A program made the translations under genes and the position numbers. The notes beneath the pieces are model-generated. The model was not told where the DNA came from. It did not search any database and was given only the letters and a program-made list of their open reading frames with translations. 64,000 nucleotides of DNA from an uncultured Bacteroidota bacterium (GTDB lineage Bacteria > Bacteroidota > Bacteroidia > NS11-12g > UBA9320): contig CAJWLP010000005.1 of NCBI GenBank assembly GCA_913043145.1, positions 1 to 64,000 of the forward strand. Direction: 5' to 3'. Position 1 is the first letter of the stretch. Every line of letters starts with the position of its first letter. Below, in pieces: positions 1 to 9,050 of the stretch.

Positions 1-2
1 TG

Positions 3-84
3 TGCGGGCGAAAGGACTCGAACCTTCACACCGTGAGGCACTAGATCCTAAGTCTAGCGTGTCTACCAATTTCACCACGCCCGC
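3..84 (-). tRNA. tRNA-Leu (anticodon TAG)
   Basis: Read on the minus strand, the sequence folds as a class II tRNA. A 7-bp acceptor stem GCGGGCG/CGCCCGC pairs positions 78-84 with 4-10. The anticodon loop CTTAGGA gives anticodon TAG (reads CTA), there is a long variable arm, and a T-arm contains GGTTCGAGTCC. The long variable arm and anticodon identify leucine. The base at 3 is the discriminator A. It is followed by CA rather than a full CCA before the window edge, so CCA is probably added after transcription. Confidence 0.96.
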
Positions 85-153
85 ATTTGAATCCATTTAA
101 AGGGCTGCAAATGTAAAAATAATATCTATACAAGTTAAAAGATTATTCCAAAA

Positions 154-183
154 AAAATCCATCATACTGCTATGATGGATTTT
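154..183 (-). terminator. Rho-independent terminator of the Asp-box protein gene
   Basis: A perfect 13-bp stem (154-166 with 171-183) closes a CTGC loop and is followed, on the minus strand, by a run of T. It lies 20 bp past the stop of the gene ending at 204, so it terminates that minus-strand transcript before the tRNA. Confidence 0.85.
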
Positions 184-203
184 AAATATTTTCAGTAATA
201 AAC

Positions 204-2171
204 TTATTTTACCTGCATTCTTTTAGTTATTTGATGATCTTGAGTAGCTATCGTGTAAAAGTACATACCACTTGATAATCCGTTACCATCAATGGTAAGT
301 TTGTGGTTTCCTGCACTCATAACACCTAAGTCACCATGATTCAATACATTACCTAAGATATCTGTAATGGTAAGTGAAACTTGAGAACCTGTTCTTAAAT
401 AAACCAATACTTCAGAAGTTCCGTTAAAAGGATTCGGTTGATTTTGACTTACTACAAATACTTCTGCTGATTTAACATCATTAACCCCTGCAGTACGAAC
501 ATCATTTCCAATAACATTATTGATTATATCTGCAACAGGTATTGCAGCATACTTCATTGTATTTAATTCATTAGGGTGAGAACCTGCACTAGCCGAGTGA
601 TTCTGCAAAAATGTACCTGGCGTAGCATCTTGTTGCCACATAACATGTAAGTAATCATTAGCAATTTTTGCAGCACATGGGAAGTTACATTCCTGTGTAC
701 CATCTTGTGTTAAATTTTGAGGCCCCATCCATGTTTCACCTCCATCAGTAGAATAAGAAACCATAATATCTCTAAAATTAGAATTCAAGAAATGCAATTG
801 ATTTTCAACTGGAGCAGAATAAACAACAAATAGATTCCCATTTTCATCTGCACTTGCAGATGGCATGGTAACTATAGATGTTGAACCGGTTCTTGTAGCA
901 GAAAGTAAATTGCTAGGAACATTGCCATTGGCGTCCAGACCGCTAAATGTCTCATTGGTTACATTATATTGTCCATTTTGATCCAAATCAAAACCTGAAC
1001 CAGCAATTCGAGTTGAGGCATCTCCTTCTTTCCAATGTCTTATCTGAGATTGACCAGGGAAAAAACGGAAACCAGTAGTATCCTCACCATCAGGCTCAGC
1101 ACCCAAAACTCTTCCTAATCCCCAAAAAGCGTGTACTTTTCCGGTTGGATCAATCATCACATCAACAGAACCGTCATTAGTAAGAACAGTATCTCCAGAG
1201 AGCAATAATTGAGCTGGAGCTCTTTCACCTTTGTATGGTAAATTATCTATATCGGTATAAGTCCACGTCTCGCCGTTATCTGTAGACTTCCATAGTGATA
1301 ATGGATCACCCAAACCGCCTAAAAGAATAGCTACTATAGAATCTCTAACATCAATTGCATAGCTGTCTCCACCTCCACCTGCAAATAAGGTACTATCATA
1401 ACCTGGGAGTATTGAATGGGTAATATCTGCAGTACCAGAACTTACATCCCATCTGCTATACGTTGTTGGACTTACAACACCGTTTCGTGTAACAACAGGC
1501 ACCCCGTTTGTTTCACTTGCCCAGTAATTTGATATAATATGAATTTTGCCATTTGAAGCACCACTTCTGTTCCAGATTGGAACACGATTGGTGTTTGGTT
1601 CTGAGAGATCATCAAGAACTGCGTTTGAACTCGTAAAAGAAGTACTTCCTTTAGCACTGTTTTTTGAAGTAACAAAACCTCCTGTGTTAGACTCATGAGC
1701 GATGGTCATTTCTGACCCATCATCTAATAACATAATTGATGGCCAACCTGTTCTTCCATTTGACTCAATTTTGTTATCTCTTCCCGTCAACCAGGCTGAT
1801 CCATCATAATGGTTGTATCCTGAACCTCTATTGGGGTAACCTGTTCCTGCATCTGGGCTAGTTGTCCATACAGCTGATACTGTTCCATCTGAGTGAAGTA
1901 AAATCCTTCTTCCTGGACTTGAATTTGTTTGCAAATCGTAATACGTGCTTCCAAGGTCAATGTAATCGTAATTAACTGCTTTTTTTCTTTTGACAACCAT
2001 GGCTTTTCTGGTAACAATCTCACTAGGTGTGTGCTCATTGTCAATTGCTTTTATGTAAGAGGCATCAACAGACACTTGTTGTGCATTGGGTACATTAAAT
2101 ACTTTAACTTTTGATTGAGAAAAAGATAAAAACGAGGCGGACATAAATCCTAAGAGTAGTGCTTTTTTCAT
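204..2171 (-). CDS. Secreted Asp-box (BNR/sialidase-fold) protein with T9SS sorting domain
   Basis: This 655-residue protein has an N-terminal signal peptide (hydrophobic to about residue 18, ending SFSQ). Two Asp-box motifs, STDNGETW near residue 295 and STDGGETW near 472, are typical of sialidase/BNR beta-propellers. The last ~80 residues, from QPNPFNGTSEV onward with LTITDILGNV and GMYFYTIATQ, form a type A T9SS C-terminal sorting domain ending in basic KRMQVK, so the product should be exported through the type IX system and anchored or released at the surface. Substrate and catalytic activity cannot be told: Asp-boxes mark the fold, not an enzyme. It stands alone with its own terminator. 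Confidence 0.85.
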   Translation of the reverse strand: MKKALLLGFMSASFLSFSQSKVKVFNVPNAQQVSVDASYIKAIDNEHTPSEIVTRKAMVVKRKKAVNYDYIDLGSTYYDLQTNSSPGRRILLHSDGTVSAVWTTSPDAGTGYPNRGSGYNHYDGSAWLTGRDNKIESNGRTGWPSIMLLDDGSEMTIAHESNTGGFVTSKNSAKGSTSFTSSNAVLDDLSEPNTNRVPIWNRSGASNGKIHIISNYWASETNGVPVVTRNGVVSPTTYSRWDVSSGTADITHSILPGYDSTLFAGGGGDSYAIDVRDSIVAILLGGLGDPLSLWKSTDNGETWTYTDIDNLPYKGERAPAQLLLSGDTVLTNDGSVDVMIDPTGKVHAFWGLGRVLGAEPDGEDTTGFRFFPGQSQIRHWKEGDASTRIAGSGFDLDQNGQYNVTNETFSGLDANGNVPSNLLSATRTGSTSIVTMPSASADENGNLFVVYSAPVENQLHFLNSNFRDIMVSYSTDGGETWMGPQNLTQDGTQECNFPCAAKIANDYLHVMWQQDATPGTFLQNHSASAGSHPNELNTMKYAAIPVADIINNVIGNDVRTAGVNDVKSAEVFVVSQNQPNPFNGTSEVLVYLRTGSQVSLTITDILGNVLNHGDLGVMSAGNHKLTIDGNGLSSGMYFYTIATQDHQITKRMQVK

Positions 2172-2232
2172 TTGATTATTTTAATTGATATTATAGTTTA
2201 CACAAAGTCTTCCAAAGATAATACTTTTACGA

Positions 2233-3258
2233 TTATATGCCAAGTATTTTAAGGATAGTCTCTTCAAAAAGAAGTTTGGGATCTTTTGATGTTTGGTTTA
2301 TCCCTTTGAACTTAAGATCACAATCATTTATACATTCCATAACATGTACTATTTTCTTGCCAGAATAATTTCTAGCAGCCTCCCTGTATTCTCCAATAGC
2401 AAAAAAAGGTATTCCAACACTAGACATCACTTCTTTATCTGTTTTCTTATCCATACTTTGAACCATAGCTACTTTTTTAAAGTAATTAAATAAAGAAGCA
2501 TTTAGCATCACTATGGGATTATTATGAATATTTGCCATAAAATAACTAATGATTTCGACTACTTGACTTTTTTGTTTTTTAGCTAAGGCTTTTTGTAAAG
2601 CGAAAATATTATACTCTTTATTGATGCCAACAAACTTTTCAATCTGATCTTCTCTAATTTTATTTCCAGATTCTACATTAGAAAAAACTTTATCTAGTTC
2701 TTTTACAATCGTTGAAAATTTAAACCCACTATTTTCTGCAAGTAAATGAAGTGGTCTAGGCTCAATATCATAACCTTTTCTCTCAATATAAGATTTGGCT
2801 ACAACTGATACTTCTCTCTCAGGTACAGAGTCTGCGTTGTATATAACTGCGTATTTTTTCATGGCTATACCCAACTTTCTATTCATTGGAAGTTTTTTAC
2901 CTGGGTGATACCATACTAAAACAGTTGAATCTAAGGGATTTTCAATATAGGGTAATATGGCATCCTGAGACTTACAATACTGAGCTTCTTTCAAAACGAC
3001 CAATTGCTTGTCAGCCATCATAGGATAACGCCTGGCAATATTTACAATATGTGAAGCCTGTGTTTCCTTACCATACTTCACATGTTTGTTAAAACTTACA
3101 GTTGCAGGATCTACCACTACATCCTCGATTTTTTGAAGTAATTGTTCTAAAAAATAGTACTCCTCTCCGTGTAACAAATAAACTGGTGCAATTTGATTTT
3201 TGTCAAGTTGCTGCATCAAATTATTGAAATCTGTATATGAACTGCTACCTTTGGCCAT
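2233..3258 (-). CDS. holA: DNA polymerase III subunit delta
   Basis: HolA is the clamp-loader subunit that opens the beta sliding clamp during replication. The 341-residue length is normal. The N-terminal part carries the family signature: YLLHGEEYYFLEQ near residues 27-39, then the ARRYPMMADKQLVVLKEA block near 75-93, which matches the degenerate P-loop ATPase-fold domain. The C-terminal third is helical, as in the collar domain. The start ATG at 3256-3258 is only 18 bp from the divergent start of the HsdR-N gene, so promoters of the two genes must lie inside each other's 5' coding sequence or be very compact. Confidence 0.95.
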   Translation of the reverse strand: MAKGSSSYTDFNNLMQQLDKNQIAPVYLLHGEEYYFLEQLLQKIEDVVVDPATVSFNKHVKYGKETQASHIVNIARRYPMMADKQLVVLKEAQYCKSQDAILPYIENPLDSTVLVWYHPGKKLPMNRKLGIAMKKYAVIYNADSVPEREVSVVAKSYIERKGYDIEPRPLHLLAENSGFKFSTIVKELDKVFSNVESGNKIREDQIEKFVGINKEYNIFALQKALAKKQKSQVVEIISYFMANIHNNPIVMLNASLFNYFKKVAMVQSMDKKTDKEVMSSVGIPFFAIGEYREAARNYSGKKIVHVMECINDCDLKFKGINQTSKDPKLLFEETILKILGI

Positions 3259-3276
3259 CGGTTTATAGTAAAACTA

Positions 3277-3735
3277 GTGCAATTAAACTTCGAAAAATTT
3301 AACTTTCAACTAAAATCTAACAATAATGGTCAAAAATTAATCTTTGACCCTATTCGTCAAAAGCATGTTGTACTTACACCAGAGGAATGGGTTAGACAGC
3401 ATGTTATCCAACAATTAATAAAAAATGGATTCCCTGTTGGAAGAATTAGTGTTGAAAGAACACTTCCTAAAACAAAAAAAAGATATGATTTAGTTTTTTA
3501 TGATTCACTTGGTCAACCAAAATTACTAGTCGAATGCAAGGCTCCATCTGTTACAATAACACAAAAAACACTCTCACAAGTCACTTCATATATTCAACAT
3601 TTAGACTCTCCTACAATTTTAATATCTAATGGCATACAACACATAACGATTCTTAGAACCACCGATAACTTTAAAATTGTGAATGATTTCCCCTATTTTA
3701 GTGAAGAAAAAAACGTTTTTTTGCCCTCAGATTAA
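3277..3735 (+). CDS. Stand-alone HsdR N-terminal-type (PD-(D/E)XK) nuclease domain protein
   Basis: This 152-residue protein matches the type I restriction HsdR_N_2 domain without any helicase. A PD-(D/E)XK-like set is visible: D71 in YDLVFYD, then E86 and K88 in LLVECKAP, separated by a short hairpin. The active-site pattern looks intact, so nuclease activity is possible but not shown. The start is GTG at 3277; no in-frame ATG lies nearby. It is divergent from holA by 18 bp and 7 bp ahead of nhaD. No HsdM, HsdS or other restriction genes are adjacent, so a classical restriction role is unlikely. Confidence 0.85.
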   Translation: MQLNFEKFNFQLKSNNNGQKLIFDPIRQKHVVLTPEEWVRQHVIQQLIKNGFPVGRISVERTLPKTKKRYDLVFYDSLGQPKLLVECKAPSVTITQKTLSQVTSYIQHLDSPTILISNGIQHITILRTTDNFKIVNDFPYFSEEKNVFLPSD

Positions 3736-3742
3736 ATAACAC

Positions 3743-5065
3743 ATGGCTACACTCATTATAATTATTTTCATTCTCGGCTACGTTTGTATTGCTCTTGAAC
3801 ATCCTTTAAAAATAGATAAAGCCGCTAGTGCACTAGTTACTGGAATGCTATGTTGGACCATCTATGTTTTTTCACTTGATGGAGGACACGATATTATTCA
3901 TATTATTGAACACGGTCTAGATGGTAGCGGTGGGCTATACCATCATATGTTTGACATAGCCAACATATTGTTCTTTTTGTTAGGTGCTATGACTATTGTA
4001 GAATTAATTGATGCTCATGAAGGGTTTGCAGTAATTACTGACCGAATAAAAACCAAAAACTCAAGCAAGTTACTTTGGATAATATGCGTATTAACTTTCT
4101 TTTTCTCCGCTGCACTTGACAATCTTACAACTACCATTGTAATGGTATCCCTTCTCAGAAAACTTATCCAAGACGTTAAAACACGCTGGATATTTGTAGG
4201 TATGGTAGTTATATCCGCTAATGCTGGAGGAGCTTGGTCTCCTATCGGTGACGTCACAACAACCATGTTATGGATTAAAGGACAACTTCCTAATGTACCG
4301 AAAATAATAACCGATTTATTTATACCAAGTTTAGTGACAATGATTGTTCCATTGACAATTCTCAGCCTGACTCTAAAAGGAGAAATATCTCGACCTATGA
4401 AACAAGAAAACCTAGATCATTACACTAACCCAACATCAGTAGGTGAAAGAACCTTCGTCTTCTTTTTGGGATTAGCTGGTTTGATATTTGTTCCTATATT
4501 CAAAACATACACTCACCTCCCCCCTTTTATGGGAATGATGTTAAGTCTTGGTATTTTATGGACGATCACAGAAATTATGCACAAAGGAAAAAGTAAGACA
4601 CAAAAACATCCGTTATCTGTGATTGGGGTACTACAAAAAATTGATACTGCGAGCGTACTTTTTTTCTTAGGTATTTTGTTGGCTGTAGGTGCTCTTCAAG
4701 AATTTGGTCACTTACGAACTGCTGCTGAGGGATTAGACACTTTCTTTGATGGGAACATCTTCTCTATAAATATTATTATTGGTCTTTTATCTAGTATCGT
4801 AGATAACGTTCCATTGGTAGCGGCGGCTCAAGGAATGTACGATATTGCAGCAACTGGAGATTTTGCTGCAAATGGTCGTTTTTGGCAATTTCTTGCATTC
4901 TGTGCTGGAACTGGAGGCAGTTCCTTAATTATTGGATCTGCTGCTGGTGTTGCGGCTATGGGACTAGAAAAAATTGATTTTGTTTGGTACCTAAAAAAAA
5001 TAAGTTGGTTGGCTGTAATTGGATATCTTTCAGGTGCTTTAGTTTTTTATTTAATGTTCGTATAA
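3743..5065 (+). CDS. nhaD: NhaD-type Na+/H+ antiporter
   Basis: A 440-residue inner-membrane protein with about 11-12 hydrophobic segments. The central block LFFLLGAMTIVELIDAH, the SAALDNLTTTIV segment and the SIVDNVPLVAAAQGM segment are the characteristic NhaD repeats with membrane-embedded Asp residues; GGSSLIIGSAAGVAAMG near the end is also typical. NhaD exports sodium in exchange for protons, which fits a saline habitat. It follows the nuclease-domain gene by 7 bp and precedes the GT2 gene by 4 bp, so the three probably share a transcript, although no functional link is evident. Confidence 0.93.
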   Translation: MATLIIIIFILGYVCIALEHPLKIDKAASALVTGMLCWTIYVFSLDGGHDIIHIIEHGLDGSGGLYHHMFDIANILFFLLGAMTIVELIDAHEGFAVITDRIKTKNSSKLLWIICVLTFFFSAALDNLTTTIVMVSLLRKLIQDVKTRWIFVGMVVISANAGGAWSPIGDVTTTMLWIKGQLPNVPKIITDLFIPSLVTMIVPLTILSLTLKGEISRPMKQENLDHYTNPTSVGERTFVFFLGLAGLIFVPIFKTYTHLPPFMGMMLSLGILWTITEIMHKGKSKTQKHPLSVIGVLQKIDTASVLFFLGILLAVGALQEFGHLRTAAEGLDTFFDGNIFSINIIIGLLSSIVDNVPLVAAAQGMYDIAATGDFAANGRFWQFLAFCAGTGGSSLIIGSAAGVAAMGLEKIDFVWYLKKISWLAVIGYLSGALVFYLMFV

Positions 5066-5069
5066 ATCT

Positions 5070-5819
5070 ATGATTGATGGCAAAAAAGTAGTAGTTGTTT
5101 TTCCAGCTTATAACGCTGCAAAAACATTAGAGAGAACCTTCAATGAATTACCTTTTGATATCGTAGATGAAACTATTCTCGTGGATGATGCGAGTAAAGA
5201 TAATACTGCAGCATTAGCAAAACGAATTGGAATAAATCATGTAATAATTCATGATTCAAATAAAGGTTATGGAGGTAATCAGAAAAGCTGTTACAATAAA
5301 GCCATTGAGATTGGTGCTGATATTGCAATTATGGTTCACCCAGATTATCAATACACTCCCCTTCTCGTTAAAAGCATGTGTAGTATTATTGCTAATGGTG
5401 TTTTCCCAGTGGTATATGCATCTCGAATATTGGGGAAAGGTGCTCTTAAAGGAGGGATGCCATGGTACAAATACGTTGCTAATCGAATACTAACACTAAT
5501 ACAAAATATATTAATCGATCAAAAACTGAGTGAGTATCATACAGGCTATCGAGCTTTTGATACATCCATTTTTAACAAAATTGACATTATGAAAAACAGT
5601 AATGATTTTGTTTTCGACAATCAAATGACTGCTCAAATATTTTATGCAGGTTATGAAATTGGTGAAGTGACGTGCCCCACAAAATATTTTGATGATGCTA
5701 GCTCGATTAACCTAAAACGAAGTTCCATATACGGATTAGGGGTTTTGCTCGTTTCGGTTCAATACCGACTTTCAAAATGGGGGTTCGGAAAGTTTGGTAT
5801 TTTCAATCTTAAAAAATAA
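5070..5819 (+). CDS. Family 2 glycosyltransferase (dolichyl/polyprenyl-phosphate sugar synthase-like)
   Basis: The 249-residue GT-A protein begins VVVVFPAYNAAKTLERTF (residues 6-23), continues with ILVDDASKDNT (about 37-47) and HDSNKGYGGNQKSCYNKA, and has the DxD-like segment MVHPDYQYTP near residue 90. This is the pattern of the DPM1/WecG-like polyprenyl-phosphate glycosyltransferase group within GT2, which load sugars onto lipid carriers. No C-terminal transmembrane pair is present, so it is probably a peripheral enzyme. Donor sugar and acceptor cannot be inferred. It is the last gene of the plus-strand run and converges on the TPR gene. Confidence 0.88.
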   Translation: MIDGKKVVVVFPAYNAAKTLERTFNELPFDIVDETILVDDASKDNTAALAKRIGINHVIIHDSNKGYGGNQKSCYNKAIEIGADIAIMVHPDYQYTPLLVKSMCSIIANGVFPVVYASRILGKGALKGGMPWYKYVANRILTLIQNILIDQKLSEYHTGYRAFDTSIFNKIDIMKNSNDFVFDNQMTAQIFYAGYEIGEVTCPTKYFDDASSINLKRSSIYGLGVLLVSVQYRLSKWGFGKFGIFNLKK

Positions 5820-5827
5820 AATGCTCT

Positions 5828-6832
5828 CTAATTGCAATACTTATTGATGTAATCCATCCCCACATTCTCTGATTTTCTCCATTGCTCGCAAGCTTTATCC
5901 TTTTGTCCCAAATGGTAGGATGAAATTCCTAAATTAAAATACGCTAAACGAATATCTTTATGATCATAGGCAATAGCTTTAATAAAATCACCTTGTGCTT
6001 TTTGATACTCTTGAAGTTGAAGATAGAAAAAACCTCTGTCAAAATAGTAAGTCGGATTGGTGCCGTCAATATTAATAGCTTTTGAATAATCACTTGCAGC
6101 AATTGAAAACTCATTTTGATGAGCATAACACTCCCCTCTTATGACGTATGCCTCTGGATCATCATCTTTTGCTAATAGGTATACATTTAAATCTTGAATT
6201 GCTAGGTTATCATTTCCAAATTCATAATGATACTTTCCTCTTAAGTAATACGCTTCCATGAAAGATGGTGATTGTGATATACAATCATCCAAATCGTTAA
6301 TACAACCCAATGTATCTTTCATTAAATACCTTATTCTTGATCGTTGGAGAAATTCAGAGGAACTGCTTGCTTTTAATCTGGATGCTTTTTCCATATCTGA
6401 GTATGCCTCACTTCTCATTCCGAACTTAACTAATATATCCAGTCGAGATAAATAACCATTAATATCATCAGGATTTAACAAGATATACATATTTAAATCG
6501 TTTAATGCCTTTTGTGGCTGGTCTAAAGCCATAAAAACAAAAGCACGATTATAGAATGCATCACCCACTCCAGGATCAATTTTAATACAGGTATTTAAGT
6601 CCTTCAATGCTGGCTCAAACTCTTCCATTTCTGCATAAACACTTCCCCTTCCCCAATATGCTTCTGCCATTTTAGGATTTAATTTGATAGCAGCATTAAA
6701 ATCTTTTATTGCTCCTAAAACATTTCCTTCCTCAAATTTATCAATTCCCGAATTGTACCAAGAAATCGCGTCCTGAGCTAATCCGAGAAGACTATTCATA
6801 AAAACTGTTAGAAATAAAATGTATTTTATCAT
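5828..6832 (-). CDS. Secreted tetratricopeptide-repeat protein
   Basis: A signal peptide (MIKYILFLTVFMNSLLGLAQ) is followed by back-to-back TPRs. Clear repeats start at AISWYNSGIDKFEEGN, AEAYWGRGSVYAEMEE, GDAFYNRAFVFMALDQ, MEAYYLRGKYHYEFGN, PEAYVIRGECYAHQNE, PTYYFDRGFFYLQLQE and RLAYFNLGISSYHLGQ, so nearly all of the mature protein is repeat. TPRs mediate protein contacts, here in the periplasm or at the outer membrane. The ATG at 6832 is chosen over one at 6844 because it puts the signal peptide at the very N-terminus (334 residues). No partner is implied by context: neighbours are a convergent GT2 gene and a divergent transporter. Confidence 0.85.
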   Translation of the reverse strand: MIKYILFLTVFMNSLLGLAQDAISWYNSGIDKFEEGNVLGAIKDFNAAIKLNPKMAEAYWGRGSVYAEMEEFEPALKDLNTCIKIDPGVGDAFYNRAFVFMALDQPQKALNDLNMYILLNPDDINGYLSRLDILVKFGMRSEAYSDMEKASRLKASSSSEFLQRSRIRYLMKDTLGCINDLDDCISQSPSFMEAYYLRGKYHYEFGNDNLAIQDLNVYLLAKDDDPEAYVIRGECYAHQNEFSIAASDYSKAINIDGTNPTYYFDRGFFYLQLQEYQKAQGDFIKAIAYDHKDIRLAYFNLGISSYHLGQKDKACEQWRKSENVGMDYINKYCN

Positions 6833-6910
6833 ATCAAAACACAATTATAGTATTGTTATAAACAAGGATTGTGCCTATATTTCCACACATAGATTTATAT
6901 TACTACATAA

Positions 6911-7678
6911 ATGAACATTTTAGAAAGAAAAGAAAATAGGCTTTTTTTGATTTTGGGTGGTTTTTTCATAGCCAATGCCTTAATAGCAGAGTTCATTGGA
7001 ATTAAAATATTTTCTTTAGAGAATACGCTAGGATTAAACACCTTCTATTATAAAATTTTTGGAGAAAAAGTATCCTTTGACTTAACTGCAGGGGTAATGT
7101 TGTGGCCTATTGTGTTTGTGTTAACAGATATTATTAATGAATACTTCGGGATTAGAGGTGTTCGATTTTTATCTTATTTGACTGTAGCACTTATTAGCTA
7201 TGCATTTATAGGAGTTTATTTTGCTATTAATTTATCTCCAACTTCATGGTGGATTGAAAGTGTTGCATCTTCAGGAATTCCAAATTTTCAAAAAGCATTT
7301 GAAAAAATATTCGGTCAGGGCTTATGGATAATTGCTGGTTCACTCACTGCTTTTTTAATCGGGCAAATTGTGGATGTACGTGTTTTTCAAAAACTTAAAT
7401 CGATTACAGGAGAAAATAAAATTTGGTTACGAGCTACAGGAAGTACTTTAATTAGTCAACTCATCGATAGTTTTGTAGTTTTATTTATCGCCTTTAAAAT
7501 AGGTGCTGATTGGAGTTGGAGTCTTTTTCTTGCCGTAGGAATAAGTAATTATATCTTCAAATTTATTATTGCTATTGTCATGACACCTTTCATCTACCTT
7601 TCTCACACTATTATTGATAATTTTTTAGGCAATAATCTGGCTCTTAAGATGAAAAAGGAAGCTTCCAATATGGGTTAA
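6911..7678 (+). CDS. yhhQ: Queuosine precursor transporter (YhhQ/DUF165 family)
   Basis: A 255-residue inner-membrane protein with about six hydrophobic segments. The family block FDLTAGVMLWPIVFVLTDIINEYFG (described in pieces, residues 56-80) and the later SQLIDSFVVLFIAF segment are diagnostic of the VUT/YhhQ family, which imports queuosine precursors such as preQ0/preQ1 or queuine. The queA gene of the same pathway is about 10 kb away. Its stop codon shares TTAA with the stop of the convergent DUF4159 gene. Confidence 0.92.
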   Translation: MNILERKENRLFLILGGFFIANALIAEFIGIKIFSLENTLGLNTFYYKIFGEKVSFDLTAGVMLWPIVFVLTDIINEYFGIRGVRFLSYLTVALISYAFIGVYFAINLSPTSWWIESVASSGIPNFQKAFEKIFGQGLWIIAGSLTAFLIGQIVDVRVFQKLKSITGENKIWLRATGSTLISQLIDSFVVLFIAFKIGADWSWSLFLAVGISNYIFKFIIAIVMTPFIYLSHTIIDNFLGNNLALKMKKEASNMG

Positions 7679-8325
7679 TTATTGAAGACATACTGAATAA
7701 TATTTGCCCCCATTTGAAGTGCTTGCAGTCTTTTTTCAGGACTATCATCGTAGATTCCTTCGTCTTCCCACCCATTTCCTAAATCACATTCGTAGTCATA
7801 AAAGCATACTAATCTACCTTTGTATATTAATCCAAACCCTTGAGGTGGTTTTCCATCATGCTCGTGAACTTTCGGTAGACCTTTTAAAAATTGATACTTC
7901 TGATTATAGATTAGATGATCAAAAGGTAATTCAATAAAATCAAGTTCAGGAAATACCTTTTTCATCTCTATTCTTACGAATTTATCCAATCCATAATTAT
8001 CATCGATGTGTAAGAAACCACCTGCCACCAGGTAGTTTCTAAGATTTTCTGCATCAGATGGGCTAAAAATGACATTTCCATGCCCCGTCATGTATACATA
8101 GGGATAATTAAAAATGTCTTTGCTCCCTACCTCTACGATTTCATCTGCTGGATTGATGGAAGTGTTCAGTTCAGAATTACAGAACAAAGCCAAATTTGAA
8201 AGAGCTGTTCGATTAGCATACCAATCTCCTCCTCCATCATATTTAAGCTTTGCTATTTTAATGGTAAACTGCGAACTAAATCCTAGAGTAATAAATAATA
8301 TAACCGCAATTATTAATTTGTTCAT
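7675..8325 (-). CDS. DUF4159 domain protein with signal peptide
   Basis: This protein of 216 residues starts with a signal segment (MNKLIIAVILFITLGFSSQF) and then matches the DUF4159 family: AKLKYDGGGDWYANRTAL, YPYVYMTGHG, a GGFLHIDDNYG block and a C-terminal GANIIQYV. The domain resembles a glutamine-amidotransferase-like Rossmann fold, but its function is unknown. The ATG at 8325 is preferred to an upstream ATG at 8376 because the longer form would bury the signal peptide and overlap rsmE. It is the last gene of the minus-strand run beginning at pntAa. Confidence 0.85.
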   Translation of the reverse strand: MNKLIIAVILFITLGFSSQFTIKIAKLKYDGGGDWYANRTALSNLALFCNSELNTSINPADEIVEVGSKDIFNYPYVYMTGHGNVIFSPSDAENLRNYLVAGGFLHIDDNYGLDKFVRIEMKKVFPELDFIELPFDHLIYNQKYQFLKGLPKVHEHDGKPPQGFGLIYKGRLVCFYDYECDLGNGWEDEGIYDDSPEKRLQALQMGANIIQYVFNN

Positions 8326-8353
8326 ATGAATCTTAAACAATTGCATATCATAT

Positions 8354-9031
8354 TTATTGAAACCGTGAAAGTGCAACTATAGCAGCGGTCTCCGTTCGTA
8401 ACCGGTAATTTCCCAAATCTAAACCCTTAAAACCAAAATCAAAGGCTGCCTGAACTTCATTTTTAGAAAAATCCCCCTCGGGGCCAATTAAAATTAATTG
8501 ATTTGAAATAGTATCGGAAATACCACGATCTTTCGAGAAATCATCATAACAATGGGCTATGAATTTGGATTGAAAATCTAATTTAATTACATCCTGAAAA
8601 TCCATCTCCAGGACCTTTGGAACATAAAAACGTAAACTCTGCTTGACAGCAGAAACAATTTTCTTTTCTAGTCTATCCATATTGGTTCTTGCACGCTCAG
8701 TATTGGATGTATTCATCAATATTATTTTATCTGAGCCAATTTCAACTAATTTCTCAATCATCCACTCTAGTCTATCCCTATTTTTAGTTGGAGCAATTGC
8801 AATCGTGATATTCTCAGATTTTTCATGAAATTCTGAATCGAGTATGGTACACTCCACACTCCTTTTATTCATCTTGTCAATACCGCATTTATATAAGTTT
8901 CCTTGACCATCAATAGTTCGAATGATTTCACCAACTTTTTTCCTTAATACTAGGGAGCAATGAACAGCCTCTTGATCTTCAAGTGTTAAATTTTCTCCTT
9001 TAACATTTATGGTATAGAAAAGATTATTCAA
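8354..9031 (-). CDS. rsmE: 16S rRNA (uracil-1498-N3)-methyltransferase
   Basis: RsmE methylates N3 of U1498 in 16S rRNA in the assembled 30S subunit, using S-adenosylmethionine. The 225-residue length is usual. The C-terminal SPOUT knot signature is clear: LILIGPEGDFSKNEVQ followed by LDLGNYRLRTETAAIVALS. The middle ITIAIAPTKNRDRLEWMIEKLVEIG is the other family block. It follows pntB by 19 bp in the same orientation and precedes the DUF4159 gene. Confidence 0.94.
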   Translation of the reverse strand: MNNLFYTINVKGENLTLEDQEAVHCSLVLRKKVGEIIRTIDGQGNLYKCGIDKMNKRSVECTILDSEFHEKSENITIAIAPTKNRDRLEWMIEKLVEIGSDKIILMNTSNTERARTNMDRLEKKIVSAVKQSLRFYVPKVLEMDFQDVIKLDFQSKFIAHCYDDFSKDRGISDTISNQLILIGPEGDFSKNEVQAAFDFGFKGLDLGNYRLRTETAAIVALSRFQ

Positions 9032-9050
9032 GGCTGAAACACATAAACTT

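Noticed and set aside
3277-3735. Part of a type I restriction system
   Set aside because: Only the N-terminal nuclease-type domain is present; no helicase, methylase or specificity gene lies near.
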